From Candidatus Midichloriaceae bacterium (GTDB lineage: Bacteria; Pseudomonadota; Alphaproteobacteria; Rickettsiales; Midichloriaceae), in the NCBI GenBank assembly GCA_029266655.1, contig JAQSWL010000010.1, forward strand, positions 1 through 36,238: a DNA stretch of 36,238 nt, read 5' to 3'. A program made the translations under genes and the position numbers. The notes under the pieces are model-generated. The model did no database searches. It saw nothing but the letters and a program-made list of their open reading frames with translations, and was not told the origin of the DNA. The first letter of the stretch is position 1, and every line of letters begins with the position of its first letter. Of the stretch, positions 34,070 to 36,238 are shown piece after piece.

Positions 34070-34909
34070 ATGGCAAAAATTATAATAATCGGTAACGAAA
34101 AAGGCGGTAGCGGCAAAACAACCACTGCGATGCATTTAATTATCAGCCTACTTAAATTAGGGTTTAAGGTTGGTAGCATCGATATTGATTCACGCCAAAA
34201 GTCTTTAACCAGATATATTGAAAACCGCGCTAAAACTTTAGCTTTAAGAGGCGACAATTCTCTAGCTATGCCTCAACATGTCTGCGTAAATAAAGTTGAA
34301 GGAGTAGCTTTGGAATCTGCAATTGAGCAAGAAGAGAAAGCCTTTAACGAAGCTATGCAAAATCTTTCTGGCAACGATTTTATTATCGTGGACACTCCAG
34401 GTAGTGACTCGGCATTAAGCCGTAAAGCTCATTCTATCGCAGATATGGTTATAACTCCTATTAATGATAGTTTTATCGACTTAGATCTAATTGGAATAGT
34501 AGATGCACAAAACTTTGACCAAGCAAAACCTGGTATCTACAGCGCGATGCTTTGGGAGCAAAAAATGAAGCGTGCGGCCACAAAGTCTGATGCTTTAGAC
34601 TGGGTAGTAGTTCGCAACAGGCTTTCTACACTTGATGCAATAAATAAGCGTAATGTAGAAAATGCACTAGCAAGGCTGAGCAAAAGGTTTGGATTTAGAG
34701 TGGTTCCTGGGTTTAGCGACCGCGTAATTTTTAAAGAGCTTTTCTTAAATGGCTTAACTCTACATGATGCGAATGCTGCAAAAGAAATTAAGCTTAACAC
34801 CTCTGTAGTGGCAGCAAGGCAAGAGCTGAGAAATTTTATAACTGCGCTTAACATACCAGAGATTAATGAAAAATTAGAACAAGAGAGCATGGTTAAGAAA
34901 AGAGCTTGA
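34070..34909 (+). CDS. mipZ: MipZ-like division-plane positioning ATPase
   Basis: A 279-residue ParA-superfamily ATPase. The deviant Walker A is NEKGGSGKTTTAMHL, typical of MipZ (usual form NEKGGSGKST). The next block, GSIDIDSRQKSLTRYIENR, is the MipZ variant of the ParA motif, and Walker B is FIIVDTPGSDSALSRKAH. In Caulobacter, MipZ forms gradients from ParB at the poles and blocks FtsZ assembly. The end (PEINEKLEQESMVKKRA) is short and basic. The ATG at 34070 has only a weak AAAAAG upstream. It lies eight bases ahead of the photolyase gene and is divergent from rimP. Confidence 0.93.
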   Translation: MAKIIIIGNEKGGSGKTTTAMHLIISLLKLGFKVGSIDIDSRQKSLTRYIENRAKTLALRGDNSLAMPQHVCVNKVEGVALESAIEQEEKAFNEAMQNLSGNDFIIVDTPGSDSALSRKAHSIADMVITPINDSFIDLDLIGIVDAQNFDQAKPGIYSAMLWEQKMKRAATKSDALDWVVVRNRLSTLDAINKRNVENALARLSKRFGFRVVPGFSDRVIFKELFLNGLTLHDANAAKEIKLNTSVVAARQELRNFITALNIPEINEKLEQESMVKKRA

Positions 34910-34916
34910 TATTAGA

Positions 34917-36149
34917 ATGATTACAGTCTTTTGGTTTAGAAGGGACCTGAGAATATATGATAATCCCGGCCTTCTTGCTGCTGTAAAAAATGGCAGCGTG
35001 TTACCGGCATATATATTAGATGACGCGAGCGCTGGTGACTTTAAAATTGGAGCCGCTAGCAGATGGTGGCTACATCATTCTTTGATTGAATTAAATAAAT
35101 CTTTAGATGGAAAGCTTAATGTATATGTAGGCAATTCGAAAGAAATCCTCACCAAGATTGCGCGCTCACATAAAATAGATGCAGTTTACTGGAACAGGTG
35201 TTACGAACCATTTAGAATTAAAGACGATTCTGAAATTAAAAAACATCTAAAAACCATGGGCCTAGATGCACAAAGCTTTAACGCTTCACTACTTTGGGAG
35301 CCATGGCAGGTTTTAAAAGCAGATGGAACCCCTTATAAAGTCTTTACACCTTTTTATCAAAATGGATGCCTGAAGGCAGACACCCCTAGAGATCCCCTGA
35401 AAGCAAACCTAGGCAATTTACTAAAGGATGAAGCTAACGAAACCACAATAGGGTCATTAAACTTATTACCGAACAAGCAGTGGTATAAAAGCATGGAAAG
35501 CATATGGAAAATTGGTGAGCTTGCCGCGCAAAAACAACTTCAGCATTTTTTGGATAATGGGCTACTTGGGTACAAAGAGGGTCGCAATTATCCAGCCAAA
35601 GACAATGTATCAAGGTTATTTCCCTATTTGCAGTTTGGCGAGATATCCCCTAATCAAATTTGGCACGCAGCACAAATACACACAAATACAAAGAATATAG
35701 CTGATGTTGAACATTTTTTGCGAGAGCTAGGCTGGCGTGAATTTTCATACCACCTACTCTATCATTTCCCAGACCTGCCACGTAAAAATTTTCAAAGCAA
35801 ATTTGATGCTTTTGAATGGACATACAACGAAACCTTGCTGCAAGCCTGGAAGCACGGCAAAACCGGATACCCAATTATAGATGCTGGCATGCGAGAGCTC
35901 TGGCAAACTGGATATATGCATAACAGGGTGCGCATGATTGTTGCATCATTTTTGATAAAAAATTTATTGATCCACTGGCATCATGGGAAAGATTGGTTTT
36001 GGGATTGTCTTTTAGATGCTGATCTTGCTAATAATAGCGCAAGCTGGCAATGGGTTGCGGGCTCTGGCGCCGATGCTGCGCCTTATTTCCGCATATTTAA
36101 CCCTATATCTCAAGGGCAAAAGTTTGACCCCGATGGAACATATAGCTAA
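34917..36149 (+). pseudogene. phr: Deoxyribodipyrimidine photolyase, 3' truncated
   Basis: A 410-residue photolyase/cryptochrome class I protein that would repair UV-induced pyrimidine dimers using light. The N-terminal antenna domain starts VFWFRRDLRIYDNPGL. The FAD-binding domain has GRNYPAKDNVSRLFPYLQFGEIS, the signature TGYPIIDAGMRELWQTGYMHNRVRM, and DADLANNSASWQWVAGSG. The reading frame ends at FDPDGTYS, whereas relatives continue for roughly 55-65 more residues. The break coincides with a repeat terminus (TATAGCTAAG at 36141) that supplies the final codons and stop. The flavin and triad regions up to there are intact, but without the C-terminal part folding is doubtful. It probably shared a transcript with mipZ. 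Confidence 0.85.
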
Positions 36150-36238
36150 GTTCACATAAAAGAGTCATACTAAAAAGGTATTAAAGATGTCGTCTATAGA
36201 GCAATATGTTGTTCTGCGTATATGTTTAGCTTGAGCCC
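36141..36238. mobile_element. Left end of an inserted element, continuing past the window
   Basis: TATAGCTAAG at 36141-36150, followed by a TAAAA stretch, matches the ends of family B and element C. It starts exactly where photolyase homology ends. The remaining 88 bases show no recognisable transposase; the only short frame from ATG at 36187 stops after 15 codons. It could be a MITE or an insertion sequence whose body lies to the right. Confidence 0.5.

Noticed and set aside
36187-36234. Transposase start in the element at the right edge
   Set aside because: The frame from ATG at 36187 stops after 15 codons and resembles no transposase I know; the element body lies outside the window.

Overview
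The window looks like chromosome from an AT-rich, host-associated alphaproteobacterium, most likely order Rickettsiales. A flagellate or Midichloriaceae-like protist endosymbiont is my best guess. Support comes from the A+T-rich intergenic DNA, alphaproteobacterial markers (MipZ, FliX, the phoH-ybeY-tlyC cluster, rimP-nusA-infB-rbfA, dnaN-recF), eukaryotic-like repeat proteins (two ankyrin, one leucine-rich repeat), and many short palindromic repeats of the kind common in Rickettsiales. The genus is inference only.

Layout. 1-3.1 kb: a 983-residue protein with four ~106-residue repeats and hydrophobic C-terminal segments. 3.1-7.7 kb (minus): an acrAB-type RND efflux operon with a palindromic repeat between the genes. 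7.7-13.5 kb (minus): TfoX-N protein, HI0933/YhiN flavoprotein, UbiB, a membrane PAS protein without a kinase domain, and a quinone oxidoreductase. 13.5-14.9 kb (minus): an ankyrin protein and a small in-frame ORF upstream of it. 14.9-18.5 kb (plus): a secreted unknown, FliX, GltX and a leucine-rich repeat protein. 18.8-22.1 kb (minus): glutaredoxin, an unknown, PhoH, YbeY and TlyC as one tight operon. 22.2-24.7 kb (minus): dnaN and recF, separated by repeat DNA. 25.2-26.9 kb (plus): an exported PfkB-fold protein lacking its catalytic Asp, overlapping tsaB. 27.1-28.5 kb (plus): a second ankyrin protein. 28.7-33.9 kb (minus): the rimP-nusA-infB-rbfA translation/transcription operon. 34.1-36.2 kb (plus): mipZ and a 3'-truncated photolyase.

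Much of the intergenic space is occupied by short inverted-repeat elements, which I sort into families. Family A (three full copies plus one end) is ~162 bp, almost wholly palindromic, with ends close to TTATACYAAATCTCA. Family B (two diverged copies) and element C share TATAGCTA-type ends but have different interiors. Family D is a ~100-bp palindrome with a conserved tail ending AACGGAGTATA, seen complete once and as fragments twice. One family A copy supplies the last 26 codons of the AcrA-like gene. The photolyase gene stops exactly where a TATAGCTAAG end begins, so it was probably cut by an insertion continuing beyond the window.

I found no rRNA, tRNA, CRISPR array, prophage or complete transposase gene. 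I did not find a convincing new multi-gene system. The best leads are the repeat families acting on coding sequence, the exported PfkB pseudokinase, the 106-residue repeat protein and the possible F-box-like tails of two repeat proteins.
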